DNA of 64,000 nt from Palleniella muris. Its GTDB lineage: Bacteria > Bacteroidota > Bacteroidia > Bacteroidales > Bacteroidaceae. The notes under the pieces are model-generated. The model did no database searches. It saw only the letters and a program-made list of their open reading frames with translations, and had not been told where the DNA came from. The DNA is taken from assembly GCF_004792655.1 (NCBI RefSeq), contig NZ_SRZC01000018.1:24567-88566 (forward strand), read 5' to 3'. Made by a program: the position numbers and the translations under genes. Below are positions 26,494-35,033 of the stretch, one piece after another; the first letter of the stretch is position 1, and each line of letters begins with the position of its first letter.

Positions 26494-28125
26494 ATGAACA
26501 ACATCAAGAAATCATTGGTCACCGCTGCGCTTGCCCTGCTTTCGTCATGGACAATGACAGCGCAGGATTATGCAGTGACAGTGTCCGAAAAGGACGAGCC
26601 GATGGCGCAAGGCAAGTTTGAGCCTACGTGGCAGTCACTGAGCGATTATGACGTCCCTGAGTGGTTCCGCAACGCCAAATTCGGAATCTGGGCGCATTGG
26701 GGACCACAGTGCGTTGAAGGCTCCGGCGACTGGATGGCGCGCGGAATGTATCAGGAAGGCTCCGGCGCATACAATCATCATGTGAAGAATTACGGTCATC
26801 CGTCTGAGTTTGGCTTCAAGGACATCCTGCCATTGTTCAAGGCGGAACGATGGAATCCTGACTCTCTTGTAGCCTACTATAAGGAGTTGGGGGCGGAATA
26901 CTTCTTTGCCCTCGGCAACCACCATGACAATTTCGACCTTTGGGACAGCAAGTACCAGCCATGGAACTCAAAGAACATCGGTCCGCATCGTGACATCCTG
27001 GCTGAATGGGCGGCAGCAGCCAAGAAGCAAGGACTGCCGTTTGGCGTAAGTCTCCATGCCGACCATGCTTGGACATGGTATGAGCCAGCACAGCGATATG
27101 ACCGCAACGGCAGCAAAATCGGTGTGCCTTACGACGGCAAACTGACAAAGGCTGACGGCAAAGGCAAATGGTGGGAAGGCCTTGACCCACAGCAGCTCTA
27201 TGCGCAGAACCATGAGATGAGCCAAGGCTCATGGGCTGACGGGATGATTCACCGCCAGTGGGCATGGGGCAACGGAGCGTCGATGCCGTCGAAAGAGTTT
27301 GTCACAAACTTCTACAACAGGACGCTTGATGTCATCAACCGCTATAATCCTGACCTGCTGTATTTTGACGTTACGGCGATGCCTTTCTATCCGATAAGCG
27401 ACTGCGGACTGAAGATTGCCACGCATTTCTACAACCACAACATGGCGAAGAACAAAGGAAAGCTGACGGCGGTGATGTTCGGCAAGATACTCACCGAGGA
27501 GCAGCGCAAGGCGTTGGTGTGGGATGTGGAGCGTGGCGCGCCAAACGAAATCGTCGATGACTCATGGCAGTCATGCTCCTGCATCGGAGGATGGCACTAC
27601 AACACAGGCACTTATGAGAAGAACCGCTACAAGAAAGCCTCCACCATAGCGCGCCTGCTTGTGGACATAGTCAGCAAGAACGGCAATCTGTTGCTCAGTG
27701 TGCCACTGCGCGCCGACGGCACTTTTGACGAGAAGGAGAAAGCCATACTCGACGAGTTCGGTGCATGGATGAAGGTCAATCGTCAGGCAATCATCGGCAC
27801 ACGCCCATGGAAAGTGTTCGGCGAAGGTCCGATGGCGGAGAAGCGCATCAACCTTAACGCGCAGGGATTTAACGAAGGAGCGTACAACAACCTCTCGGCA
27901 GAGGACATACGCTTCACGAAGAAAGGCTCCACAGTCTATGCCATGCCGATGGGATGGCCCACAGACGGGAAAGTGCTGATACGCTCCATGGCAGGCGAGA
28001 AAGTCAAGCGCGTCACTCTGTTAGGTCACGGCAAACTCCCGTTCACCCGCACTTCCGAAGGACTTCGCGTCACTCTTCCGGAGAAACCACTCAACAACAT
28101 CCTGCCGGTGCTTGAGATTAAATGA
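26494..28125 (+). CDS. GH29 family alpha-L-fucosidase, secreted
   Basis: 543 residues. The signal peptide is cleaved near WTMTAQ. The barrel motifs are FRNAKFGIWAHWGPQCV, FFALGNHHDNFDLWDSKYQPW, WGNGASMPS and the nucleophile Asp292 in DLLYFDVTAM, followed by DIVSKNGNLLLSVPLRADG and a C-terminal beta domain. It releases alpha-linked L-fucose with retention; candidate substrates are fucosylated xyloglucan side chains or host glycans. It is monocistronic. A 22-nt-period array follows in the convergent gap at 28215. Confidence 0.93.
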   Translation: MNNIKKSLVTAALALLSSWTMTAQDYAVTVSEKDEPMAQGKFEPTWQSLSDYDVPEWFRNAKFGIWAHWGPQCVEGSGDWMARGMYQEGSGAYNHHVKNYGHPSEFGFKDILPLFKAERWNPDSLVAYYKELGAEYFFALGNHHDNFDLWDSKYQPWNSKNIGPHRDILAEWAAAAKKQGLPFGVSLHADHAWTWYEPAQRYDRNGSKIGVPYDGKLTKADGKGKWWEGLDPQQLYAQNHEMSQGSWADGMIHRQWAWGNGASMPSKEFVTNFYNRTLDVINRYNPDLLYFDVTAMPFYPISDCGLKIATHFYNHNMAKNKGKLTAVMFGKILTEEQRKALVWDVERGAPNEIVDDSWQSCSCIGGWHYNTGTYEKNRYKKASTIARLLVDIVSKNGNLLLSVPLRADGTFDEKEKAILDEFGAWMKVNRQAIIGTRPWKVFGEGPMAEKRINLNAQGFNEGAYNNLSAEDIRFTKKGSTVYAMPMGWPTDGKVLIRSMAGEKVKRVTLLGHGKLPFTRTSEGLRVTLPEKPLNNILPVLEIK

Positions 28126-28214
28126 TGCCTCGGCATGGCATTCGTTTCCTGAAAGGCAGAATATGTTAGGTAGCGTAATAGTATTGATTTTCAGACAGTT
28201 AATGTCTTAAAAAC

Positions 28215-28318
28215 AAAAGGTAGCACTTCACCTTGCAAAAGGTTACCTTTCACCATACAAAAGGTAACACTTGACTTTCCGAAAGGTAACACTTTACATT
28301 GCGAAGTGTTACCTTTCG
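28215..28318 (+). repeat. 22-nt-period GTAAC/GTTAC array, copy B (4 units plus inverted end)
   Basis: Units of exactly 22 nt begin at 28215, 28237, 28259 and 28281 (best form GAAAGGTAACACTT plus 8 variable nt). An inverted half unit AAGTGTTACCTTTCG closes the array (to 28318) and makes a hairpin with the last unit. Same layout as copies at 13952 and 49126. It lies between convergent genes; nothing else is seen in 28126-28413. Confidence 0.85.
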
Positions 28319-28413
28319 TTTTGCAGTATGCCAATGTTCTTCAATGTTTTCTTGTGCGGAAAGGTGTGTATGGTTGCTGTAATACTTGATATTTCCTGTT
28401 TCATTGCTCGTGA

Positions 28414-28959
28414 TTAAAGTTTTCTGATTACCCAGCAGGGATTTCCCACAGCTACGCAACGTGCAGGAATACTGCGTGTCACGACACTTCCTGCCCCAAC
28501 AGTAGTACCCTCACCGATTTCCACTCCGGGCAAAATGACAACACCGCCACCTATACACACTTTTGCTCCTATCCTGATAGGTCGTACTGACGCCTTTCCT
28601 TTTATCCGTTCTTCCGGTTCGGTAGGGTGAATGGTTGTATAGAATTTCACATCCGAACCAATATATACATCGTCGCCAATCTCCACGCCGCCTGCAGGCT
28701 GAAAAGTGCAGTTGGCATTGATGAACACACGATGCCCGAAGCGGATGCGGTCACCGCCATAGTTGCAGTGCATCGGCGGGGCAATGCTGACATCGTCCAA
28801 CGGTTGTTGAAAAAGTTCTTTCAATACTTGTTTGTCTCCGGTCGTGTTGAAATGAATCATTGCCTTATGTGCTTCGCTTCTCAATGCTACCGGTTCTTTG
28901 TCCCAAGCCCGATATTCTGTTTCAGGGAGTAAGCCATTTTTGTTCTTGTCTGTGCTCAT
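28414..28959 (-). CDS. Sugar O-acetyltransferase, NodL/LacA/maltose acetyltransferase (left-handed beta-helix) family
   Basis: 181 residues. An N-terminal helical Mac domain is followed by hexapeptide repeats of a left-handed parallel beta-helix: MHCNYGGDRIRFGHRVFINA, GVEIGDDVYIGSDVKF, RIGAKVCIGGGVVILPGVEI. The catalytic-site segment is YTTIHPTEPEER, with the active His. The end IPARCVAVGNPCWVIRKL is typical of the family. It transfers acetyl from acetyl-CoA to a sugar hydroxyl in the cytoplasm. It runs in the same direction as the next minus-strand gene 34 nt upstream. Confidence 0.92.
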   Translation of the reverse strand: MSTDKNKNGLLPETEYRAWDKEPVALRSEAHKAMIHFNTTGDKQVLKELFQQPLDDVSIAPPMHCNYGGDRIRFGHRVFINANCTFQPAGGVEIGDDVYIGSDVKFYTTIHPTEPEERIKGKASVRPIRIGAKVCIGGGVVILPGVEIGEGTTVGAGSVVTRSIPARCVAVGNPCWVIRKL

Positions 28960-28993
28960 GTCATACTGTTTTTATACGTATTTGTTCCTGTGA

Positions 28994-29482
28994 TTATTCC
29001 ATTCTTTCAAACCGGACATTCACATCGCCGATTCCATTGAAGATACTGACATCTCCCTCCACATGTCCGATGGACTGCATCAGGAAATGTTCTCCATTCT
29101 GTGCATACATTATGACAAAACTATGCATAGGAGGATAATAGACAATCTCGCCCACCTTATAGCCACGTGTCCGTGCATTGTCTGCAGGTAGTTCTTCCGG
29201 AAAACGATAGCACATTTCCCGTCCATACAAATCCAGCATGGGTAAGGTTATTGGCAGTTTGGCGGCAAAGGCTTGAGCCGTGGCGTTGTCTTCAAGTGAA
29301 GCGGTCAATGTGTAGTTGCCCACTGTGATTTTCATTTTTGTTGTCATATTGTTCTCGTTTTTGTTATTATGCCCGTTTTCTTTCTCCGGAATTGCCGATG
29401 TTTCCATTCTTTCATCTGGTTCGCAGGCTGGCAGCGACATCATTATGCACATTGCCATAGCAAGAATTGATGCTTTTCTCAT
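28994..29482 (-). CDS. Lipoprotein with cyclophilin-like fold domain
   Basis: 162 residues. A signal peptide ends in the lipobox LPAC, then an Asn/Glu-rich spacer. From MKITVGNYTLTASLED on (~residue 50) the sequence matches the cyclophilin-like fold family: AFAAKLPITLPMLDLYGREM, GEIVYYPPMHSFVIMYAQNG and IGHVEGDVSIF. Family members are often encoded next to flavodoxins or reductases; the function is not established. A -7-like TAATTTTG (29530-29523 minus) lies upstream. Probably co-transcribed with the acetyltransferase. Confidence 0.82.
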   Translation of the reverse strand: MRKASILAMAMCIMMSLPACEPDERMETSAIPEKENGHNNKNENNMTTKMKITVGNYTLTASLEDNATAQAFAAKLPITLPMLDLYGREMCYRFPEELPADNARTRGYKVGEIVYYPPMHSFVIMYAQNGEHFLMQSIGHVEGDVSIFNGIGDVNVRFERME

Positions 29483-29680
29483 TGTTTCCTGTCTTTATGT
29501 CATTGATGTTTCTTTCACGATGCAAAATTACGGTATTTGTCGCAAATGCCCGGTAATCAAAACACAGTTTGTTCTGCCAATTTCAACGCCTGTCATCCGT
29601 TTGCGATGCCAATCCATTTTTTTTACTACCATTTTCCACGATTATTCTTTATTCTCGGTGAAAACAAGTATCTTTGCAGC

Positions 29681-30116
29681 AAACCTCTCGGGCGGATGAT
29701 GGGCGACTATTCGTTTTTCTCCTATGAGACGAATGAGGCATTGCATCTCAGCCCGGTGGAGCGTCAGATCATCATGGACTGTTTTGGCAAAATCCAATAT
29801 GAATTGAACCATCCGATAGACCGGCATAGCAAGAACTTCATCACGGACAGGCTTGCCTACTGTACAATATTGTGCAGACAAGTTGTGTCTTTCCCCTAAT
29901 TATTTCAGCGATTTGTTGAAGAGAGAAACAGGTTTTACGGCTATGCGCTTCATCCATGACAAGATAATCGAGATTGCTAATACGGAATTGGTGTCAACCA
30001 ATAATACGATCAATGAAATAGCCTATAATCTTGGTTTTCAGTACCCGCAGCATTTCACTCGACTGTTTAAGAGAGAGGTTGGATGCACCCCTAATGAGTA
30101 TAGGGTGCAGATATGA
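29681..30116 (+). pseudogene. AraC-family transcription regulator, decayed
   Basis: Frame one (to 29899) gives PLGRMMGDYSFFSYETNEAL and QIIMDCFGKIQYELNHPIDR, the end of the sensor half of AraC/XylS relatives. A frame change near 29860 then gives LPTVQYCADKLCLSPNYFSD and INEIAYNLGFQYPQHFTRLF, the two-helix-turn-helix DNA-binding domain ending in TPNEYR. The N-terminal cupin part and ~50-60 residues between KNFITDR and PTVQYCA are missing compared with relatives, so the gene has lost its 5' end, an internal piece and its frame. A TATCTTTG element at 29669-29676 remains upstream. Intact relatives often sit divergent to redox genes. Confidence 0.75.
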
Positions 30117-30310
30117 GCATGTCGTATATCCTGCATTTTGATAAGCGGGTGAAGCACGAAGGAGTGTGCCTGCACCACATATATTTAGAGGGTATCTGTA
30201 TTATCTGCATGTCCTTTATCTCTGAGTGTTCCCTCCGTAACAAACCCTCATGCAGATTTCTGTATGCATTCAATAAAATTGCACTTCTATCTTGAATGTA
30301 TAATATAAAA
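30117..30310. other. Gap with no supported feature
   Basis: Between the AraC pseudogene and the Fic operator region. I see no gene, promoter pair or long inverted repeat here. Confidence 0.6.
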
Positions 30311-30374
30311 ATAGAGGAAAATAGAGGAAATTAAGGGAAAATTTCCTCTAATTCGATTTCTTTTATTATCTTTG
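30311..30374 (+). promoter_or_regulatory. Fic gene promoter with overlapping AGAGGAAA palindrome
   Basis: TAGAGGAAA at 30312-30320 and 30322-30330, and an inverted TTTCCTCTAA at 30342-30351 around GGGAAAATTTCC. The -7 element TATCTTTG is at 30367-30374, with no good -33 element; the inverted repeat covers that position. The same words recur after the gene (31780-31825), which suggests an operator bound by the product or a partner. Confidence 0.55.
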
Positions 30375-30457
30375 CAGCGGAAATCTGTGTCTCTGTAATT
30401 ATAGTAAACTTGATTGCGTCGTTTTGCATAATATTAGTACTCAAAAGATAAACGGTT

Positions 30458-31771
30458 ATGATAGAATTACCTCCTTCAAAATCAACAAAAAGCGTAAAAG
30501 AAGCAGTTCGGCTGTTTAATGACCCCAATCTCAATGAGTTGTTTACGAAGATAGATAATGAATACATGTATTGGGACAGGGTGAAATATTATGCGCCCAA
30601 AGAAACATCTCCTGAGGTGCTTTGGCATGCTGTAAAGCTGAGAAGAAGTTTCAATACTGTAAACATAAGTTTTGGAAACTATCATTTCCATTTTACCATT
30701 ACCGGGAAAATGCAACAGTTGCTTCATGAGTTTGACTTGAACTTTGGAGGAAATCTCGGTTCTGAGTGTGTCATACCGGAGAAAAGCCAGCAGCGTTATC
30801 TGATGAGTTCCATTATGGAAGAGGCTATTGCGTCAAGCAAGATGGAGGGGGCTTCGACGACAAGGAAAATAGCGAAGGAGATGTTGCGCAAACAAACAAG
30901 ACCGACAAACAAGAGTCAGCAGATGATTGTCAACAACTATAATACGATAAGGTATTTGGTTGAGCACAAGGATGATGATTTGAGCATAGGACGGTTGCTT
31001 GAGGTGCATCGTTATATATCAACCAAGACGCTTGACAACCCTGCCATGGAAGGTGCGTTGCGCATTGACGACACAATTTGTGTGATGAATGAAATAACAG
31101 GAGAAGTCGTACACACTCCACCGCCTGCTGAGAATTTGGAGAGTTTGCTTGAGGAACTTTGCAGTTTCGCCAATACTGATGATGAGAACATTTTTGTGCA
31201 TCCTATTATCAAAGGTATAATCATTCATTTCATGCTTGCTTATTTCCATCCGTTTGTTGACGGTAATGGCAGAGCCTCACGCTCTTTGGTTTATTGGTAT
31301 CTTTTGAAGAAAGGATATTGGCTGACAGAATATCTTTCAATTTCGCGTGTTATATACAAGAATAAAGCACAATACGAGAAGGCTTTCCTTTATACAGAAA
31401 ATGATGCGTTGGATTTGTCCTATTTCATCAATTTCAATCTGAATACGATGAAAAAAGCGTATGAGGACTTGAAGAACTATCTCCAAAGGAAAATCAGGGA
31501 GCAGCAAGATTTCTATCGATTCCGTGGATTTTGCAACATCAATGAACGGCAAGCGGAAATAATCAGAATATATTCCGATAAGCCTCAGACATTGTTAACG
31601 GCAAAAGAGCTGTCTGCTCGTTTCCCGATTACTGTAAAAACTGCCCGCGCGGATTTACAACACCTTGTAGACTTGGGACTTGCAGCAGAGTCGCCGGTTA
31701 ATAAAAGAATGATGGGATATGTTCGTTCTGAGGAGTTTGAGCAAATATTGGAAGGGTTGACAAATAAATGA
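30458..31771 (+). CDS. Fic family protein with N-terminal inhibitory motif and C-terminal winged helix
   Basis: 437 residues. The N-terminal Fic_N-like domain holds the inhibition-helix motif S126-SKM-E130-G (form SxxxEG) that blocks the ATP site in class II Fic proteins. The catalytic loop is HPFVDGNGRASR with His264, which transfers AMP from ATP to a hydroxyl of a target protein. The C-terminal ~75 residues look like a winged helix (LTAKELSARFPITVKTARADLQHLVDLGLA). A DNA-binding tail together with palindromes on both sides of the gene suggests self-regulation. It is a single gene with no antitoxin partner visible. The AMPylation target is unknown. Confidence 0.9.
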   Translation: MIELPPSKSTKSVKEAVRLFNDPNLNELFTKIDNEYMYWDRVKYYAPKETSPEVLWHAVKLRRSFNTVNISFGNYHFHFTITGKMQQLLHEFDLNFGGNLGSECVIPEKSQQRYLMSSIMEEAIASSKMEGASTTRKIAKEMLRKQTRPTNKSQQMIVNNYNTIRYLVEHKDDDLSIGRLLEVHRYISTKTLDNPAMEGALRIDDTICVMNEITGEVVHTPPPAENLESLLEELCSFANTDDENIFVHPIIKGIIIHFMLAYFHPFVDGNGRASRSLVYWYLLKKGYWLTEYLSISRVIYKNKAQYEKAFLYTENDALDLSYFINFNLNTMKKAYEDLKNYLQRKIREQQDFYRFRGFCNINERQAEIIRIYSDKPQTLLTAKELSARFPITVKTARADLQHLVDLGLAAESPVNKRMMGYVRSEEFEQILEGLTNK

Positions 31772-31779
31772 GGAAATAA

Positions 31780-31825
31780 AATTAGAGGAAATTTCCCTCT
31801 AATTTCCTCTAATTTCCTCTAATTA
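31780..31825. promoter_or_regulatory. Operator-like AGAGGAAA / TTTCCTCT repeats after the Fic gene
   Basis: AATTAGAGGAAATTTCCCTCTAA is an inverted repeat around 31780-31802 and is followed by two direct TTTCCTCTAA units to 31823. The words match those upstream of the gene at 30312-30351. The AT-rich end could also act as a terminator. Confidence 0.5.
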
Positions 31826-31917
31826 ACATTGTAAACAACTAAAATCAACGAGACTTGTGTGCTTGCGTATATTTCGCAAATCAATTCTGTTTGTTTCTAA
31901 ATAATAATATTGGTGTC

Positions 31918-32090
31918 GGTAAAAAACAATGACAAGCAACAAAGCTCTTGTATATCATCATCTTATGAGGTTTTTCTTCAAATGGGGGCTTGGGAACCAC
32001 AAGAAATCCGTGGGTAGTACCCACGGCTACTTTCTTATAACCGCTGACGCGGTTTTCTGCACAGAAATATCCGGACATTACGTACACAAT
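31918..32090. repeat. Dispersed intergenic repeat, copy 2
   Basis: Second copy of the repeat at 25490-25625. It starts GGTAAAAAACAATGACAAGC and ends CGTACACAAT. It carries an extra hairpin CCGTGGGT-AGT-ACCCACGG (32008-32026) and the shared palindrome AACCGCTGACGCGGTT (32039-32054). Both palindromes also occur inside the putative MITE at 14289-14615, so all three loci belong to one repeat family. Confidence 0.75.
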
Positions 32091-32184
32091 CAGAGATGTT
32101 TTTTGCGTTTTACTGGACACCAATAGAATAATAATTTACATCATGCTGATTTATGCGGATTTCGTAAGATTTTTTTCAAAAAAG

Positions 32185-32216
32185 TTTGGTGGTTTCAAAC
32201 TGTTTTATTATCTTTG
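32185..32216 (+). promoter_or_regulatory. Bacteroidota-type promoter before a 26-codon reading frame
   Basis: TTTG (32185-32188), a 20-nt spacer, then TATCTTTG (32209-32216). It is one of the best promoter matches in the window, yet no long gene follows for ~850 nt. The leader to the ATG at 32268 is ~45 nt. Confidence 0.65.
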
Positions 32217-32267
32217 CACCGTCTTTCACAAAGACTATTTATTCATACATTATTAAATATATAAGAA

Positions 32268-32348
32268 ATGGCAAGCAAGTTTTATTTTGAGATTATTTGT
32301 TCCACACTGCATGGCGGTGGGGCTTGCTGCTTCTTATATAAACTCTAA
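32268..32348 (+). CDS. Candidate 26-residue Cys-containing peptide
   Basis: The ATG at 32268 opens a 26-codon frame that starts MASKFYFEII and ends CSTLHGGGACCFLYKL, stop at 32346-32348. Support is the strong promoter at 32185-32216 and the absence of any other gene downstream. Against it: the short length, no family recognized, and no biosynthetic enzymes beside it. The transcript may instead be a small RNA, because an inverted repeat (CTTGCTGCTT / AAGCAGCAG) spans 32323-32374. Confidence 0.35.
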   Translation: MASKFYFEIICSTLHGGGACCFLYKL

Positions 32349-32624
32349 GCAATCAAGTTAGGAAAAAAGCAGCAGGGATTTCCGTGACAGCCACAACTGT
32401 GTCCTGTCGTCAATGAAATCCCTATTGTCCCGTCGGCTGCATGGGGCAAGAGGTGCGATTGTGCGTCTTTTTGCCGTGTGGCAGAGTTGAAGCAAGTTTC
32501 TCTCTGCTGCTCCGGTGTGGCGGATGCGTTCTTTGACATGATGGTGTATTGTTTTTTTTATGATTGTCGGGTAAAAACAAACATGATTGTAGTGCATTTA
32601 TACTGAATAATAGATGCCTGAATG
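32349..32624. other. Gap with a weak antisense Cys-rich frame
   Basis: A 64-codon minus-strand frame (32345-32539) ends in GHSCGCHGNPCCFFPN, but it has no promoter and its ending mirrors the inverted repeat shared with the plus-strand peptide. I do not call it a gene. Nothing else is supported here. Confidence 0.4.
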
Positions 32625-32854
32625 TGTGGCGGAGCCACAGTCTTTATGGTAACCCCTGACTTTAGTCATGGGGCTGGCAGTAGTCCATATATAATGTGTG
32701 GCAGCGCCACACTCCTTTATATCTGATATAGAGCGTATCTGAGCAGAGACTGGTAGCATAAAGGAGTGTGGTTCCACCACACAATACAGAGAGTATTCTT
32801 GTTGTCCCCACTGCTGAAGCAGGGGGGGACCATAAGGATTGTGGCTTCGCCACA
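32625..32854. repeat. Cluster of four GTGTGG hairpins (REP-like)
   Basis: Short perfect hairpins are at 32625-32639 (TGTGGC-GGA-GCCACA), 32696-32712 (GTGTGGC-AGC-GCCACAC), 32766-32782 (GTGTGG-TTCCA-CCACAC) and 32840-32854 (TGTGGC-TTC-GCCACA). Hairpins two and three are also joined by a longer stem (CCACACTCCTTTAT, 32707-32720, with 32758-32771). CCCC-GGGG hairpins lie between (around 32653-32672 and 32801-32828). Confidence 0.75.
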
Positions 32855-33073
32855 CCTTCTGAGATTTATGAATATGAATGATGCGCCACAGAAAACAATA
32901 CTTTACGGGACTATTCCCATGATTGGCAAATTAATTTTGTGGACTAACTTAAAATCAAAGACATGACAATTTTGTGATGTAAGAGATAAGAAATGACTGT
33001 TGAAAATCAATTTCCAATAGTCACTTATGTGTATTTTCTTATAAGTTTATTAACCCTTAAAAACAATAATGAT

Positions 33074-34816
33074 ATGAGTAAATGTAACATTGTAATAAGC
33101 AACATGCGCGTATGTCCTTATGACGATGACAGCGAATTGGCAAAATCATTCGCTTTTGCCGATGATTTTGATAAGTGCAACCATTTTCCCCTTTCCTATA
33201 AAATGACAGCCTTGGCAGTCACCATGCGTGCCACAAACCTTGATTACGGCGAGACAGGAAAGAAGCCCCGCAGGCAACTCTTTACCATTGCCCTGAAAGA
33301 AAACGGGCAACTGAGAACCTCTGTCGACTTCACTCTCCATACAGCGGTGTGGGTGTACGAGGAAGACCCGCATGTGGACATTCCTTTGTCGGTTGACGAC
33401 ATAGACCCTAACTTGCCGTACACGCTGGAGATTGTCCATAAGAAGACAGGCGAACTGATGGCTTCGAAGACGATAGCTTTCTTCAGACCTGAGGTGCTGT
33501 CTGTGAAGCATATACAGTTTGTGGAGGCATATTTGGAGGAGGATGGTATGCGCTACCGTAACCTGTGCCTTGACGAGTGTGACAGGAGGAAACTTGTGAT
33601 TTCTTTTGCGAATATGGGATTCCTGCCTGAGTGTATGCCGGAGATTGTCATCAAGATGCATTACCACACCAACACCGATGATTTGCAGATAGTTACTCTT
33701 GACCATCGGGGTGGCGACATGTACACTGCAGAGATAGAGGTGCAGCCGTGGTGCGAGAATCGTGGTGTGGTTTATGCTGAGGTGCAGCTGTTGGGGAAAT
33801 GCATCGGTGGAGTCCTGTTTTCCTTGAACCGCAAGAAGGAGGAGGGAGTGTACAAAGACGAGGAGTTATTGCCGATAGAAGGTTACACAGCGGGAAAAGG
33901 CATTGAGATTATGGATGAGCGAATCGGCTCTTGTGAGTCAGAGGAGGAAAAGCCTGACCCACTGACGATGCTCGACCATTTGGTGGGTCTGGAGGATGTT
34001 AAGACAAAGTTGCGCGACTATTCTGTGCTGATGAACTTCTTCCGCATGCGCAAGGAAGGTGGTCTGCCTACCGCTATGCCGCCTCTCCATGCTCTGTTCC
34101 TTGGCTCTCCGGGTACGGGGAAGACGACTGTCGCCGGCATTATCGGCAGTATGCTTCACGAGATGGGAATGCTCTCAAAGGGGCATGTGGTGGTGAGGGA
34201 GCGCGCCACACTACTCGGGCAGTTTTACAGTTCGGAGTCGGAAAAGACGCTCGAAGCGTTGGAGGAGGCGCAGGGCGGCATACTCTTCATTGATGAGGCG
34301 TACCAGCTTTTCCAGCCCAATGATCCGAAGGACCCGGGAAGGTTTGTCCTCGACACACTGATGACTGCCTTGGCAGACGAGAAGCGCCGTGACTGGATGT
34401 TGATATTGGCAGGCTACACCGAACCGACACAGCAGCTTCTTACGCAGAATCCGGGACTGGCGTCACGCATCCCACGGAGCAATATCTACCGTTTTGAAGA
34501 CTATTCCCCGGCACAGCTCAGTGAGATTGCGGAACGGTATCTTGTCAGAAACAGTTATGCCATGACTGCCGATGCGCAGCAAGCGATAAGGGCTCTCATG
34601 GCTATCGACTACAGCAACCGTGGCAAGGACTTTGGCAATGCGCGCCATGTGATGAATGTCATACAGACGGGTATCATACCCTCCATGGCACGCCGGTTGT
34701 CGTCGGTGGACGCTCCTACCGTGGAGCAGCTCACCACCGTCGTGGCAACGGATGTGCCACAACCAATGAAACAAAACCTTAACAAGCGTCGGCAAGTAGG
34801 ATTTCCTACCTGCTGA
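33074..34816 (+). CDS. CbbX-like AAA+ ATPase with N-terminal beta-rich domain
   Basis: 580 residues from the ATG at 33074; a frame-extending ATG at 32993 adds a hydrophobic stretch that does not look like coding. The N-terminal ~280 residues are beta-rich with no known motif. The C-terminal half is an AAA+ module of the CbxX/CfqX family: DHLVGLEDVKTKLRDY, Walker A GSPGTGKTTVAG, Walker B GGILFIDEAYQLF, sensor 1 LILAGYTEP, then GLASRIPRSNIYRFEDYSP. CbbX remodels Rubisco elsewhere; in heterotrophs such proteins occur in secretion or phage-related systems with unknown clients. It is monocistronic, with a terminator overlapping its last codons. Confidence 0.88.
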   Translation: MSKCNIVISNMRVCPYDDDSELAKSFAFADDFDKCNHFPLSYKMTALAVTMRATNLDYGETGKKPRRQLFTIALKENGQLRTSVDFTLHTAVWVYEEDPHVDIPLSVDDIDPNLPYTLEIVHKKTGELMASKTIAFFRPEVLSVKHIQFVEAYLEEDGMRYRNLCLDECDRRKLVISFANMGFLPECMPEIVIKMHYHTNTDDLQIVTLDHRGGDMYTAEIEVQPWCENRGVVYAEVQLLGKCIGGVLFSLNRKKEEGVYKDEELLPIEGYTAGKGIEIMDERIGSCESEEEKPDPLTMLDHLVGLEDVKTKLRDYSVLMNFFRMRKEGGLPTAMPPLHALFLGSPGTGKTTVAGIIGSMLHEMGMLSKGHVVVRERATLLGQFYSSESEKTLEALEEAQGGILFIDEAYQLFQPNDPKDPGRFVLDTLMTALADEKRRDWMLILAGYTEPTQQLLTQNPGLASRIPRSNIYRFEDYSPAQLSEIAERYLVRNSYAMTADAQQAIRALMAIDYSNRGKDFGNARHVMNVIQTGIIPSMARRLSSVDAPTVEQLTTVVATDVPQPMKQNLNKRRQVGFPTC

Positions 34817-34826
34817 CGCTTTTTTT
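34785..34826 (+). terminator. Intrinsic terminator overlapping the end of the AAA gene
   Basis: AGCGTCGGCAAGTAGG (34785-34800) pairs with CCTACCTGCTGACGCT (34805-34820) with one mismatch, followed by TTTTTT. The stop codon at 34814-34816 is inside the right arm, so the last ten codons of the gene double as terminator stem. Confidence 0.88.
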
Positions 34827-35033
34827 ATGATAGGTTTCTCAAAGTCTTTTGTTATCTCTCGAAGAAAGGAAAGAATCAAAAGAATTTTCCTTTATGCATA
34901 GTAACCCATGCAATGGCAAAGCCGTTTCTTTTTTCTTTGTATTCTTCGAGCCATATCACTGAAAGGAAGCGTTCTTAGAGCCATAGAGATGTATGGTGAA
35001 ATTTTTTATACCCCTATTTATACCCCTATAAGA

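Noticed and set aside
28215..28318. The 22-nt arrays as a small CRISPR
   Set aside because: Repeat core is only 14 nt, spacers are 8 nt, cores occur in both orientations, and no cas gene is present.
32345..32539. Minus-strand 64-codon Cys-rich frame as a RiPP precursor
   Set aside because: No promoter or modification gene nearby, and its CC-F ending reflects an inverted repeat shared with the plus-strand peptide frame.
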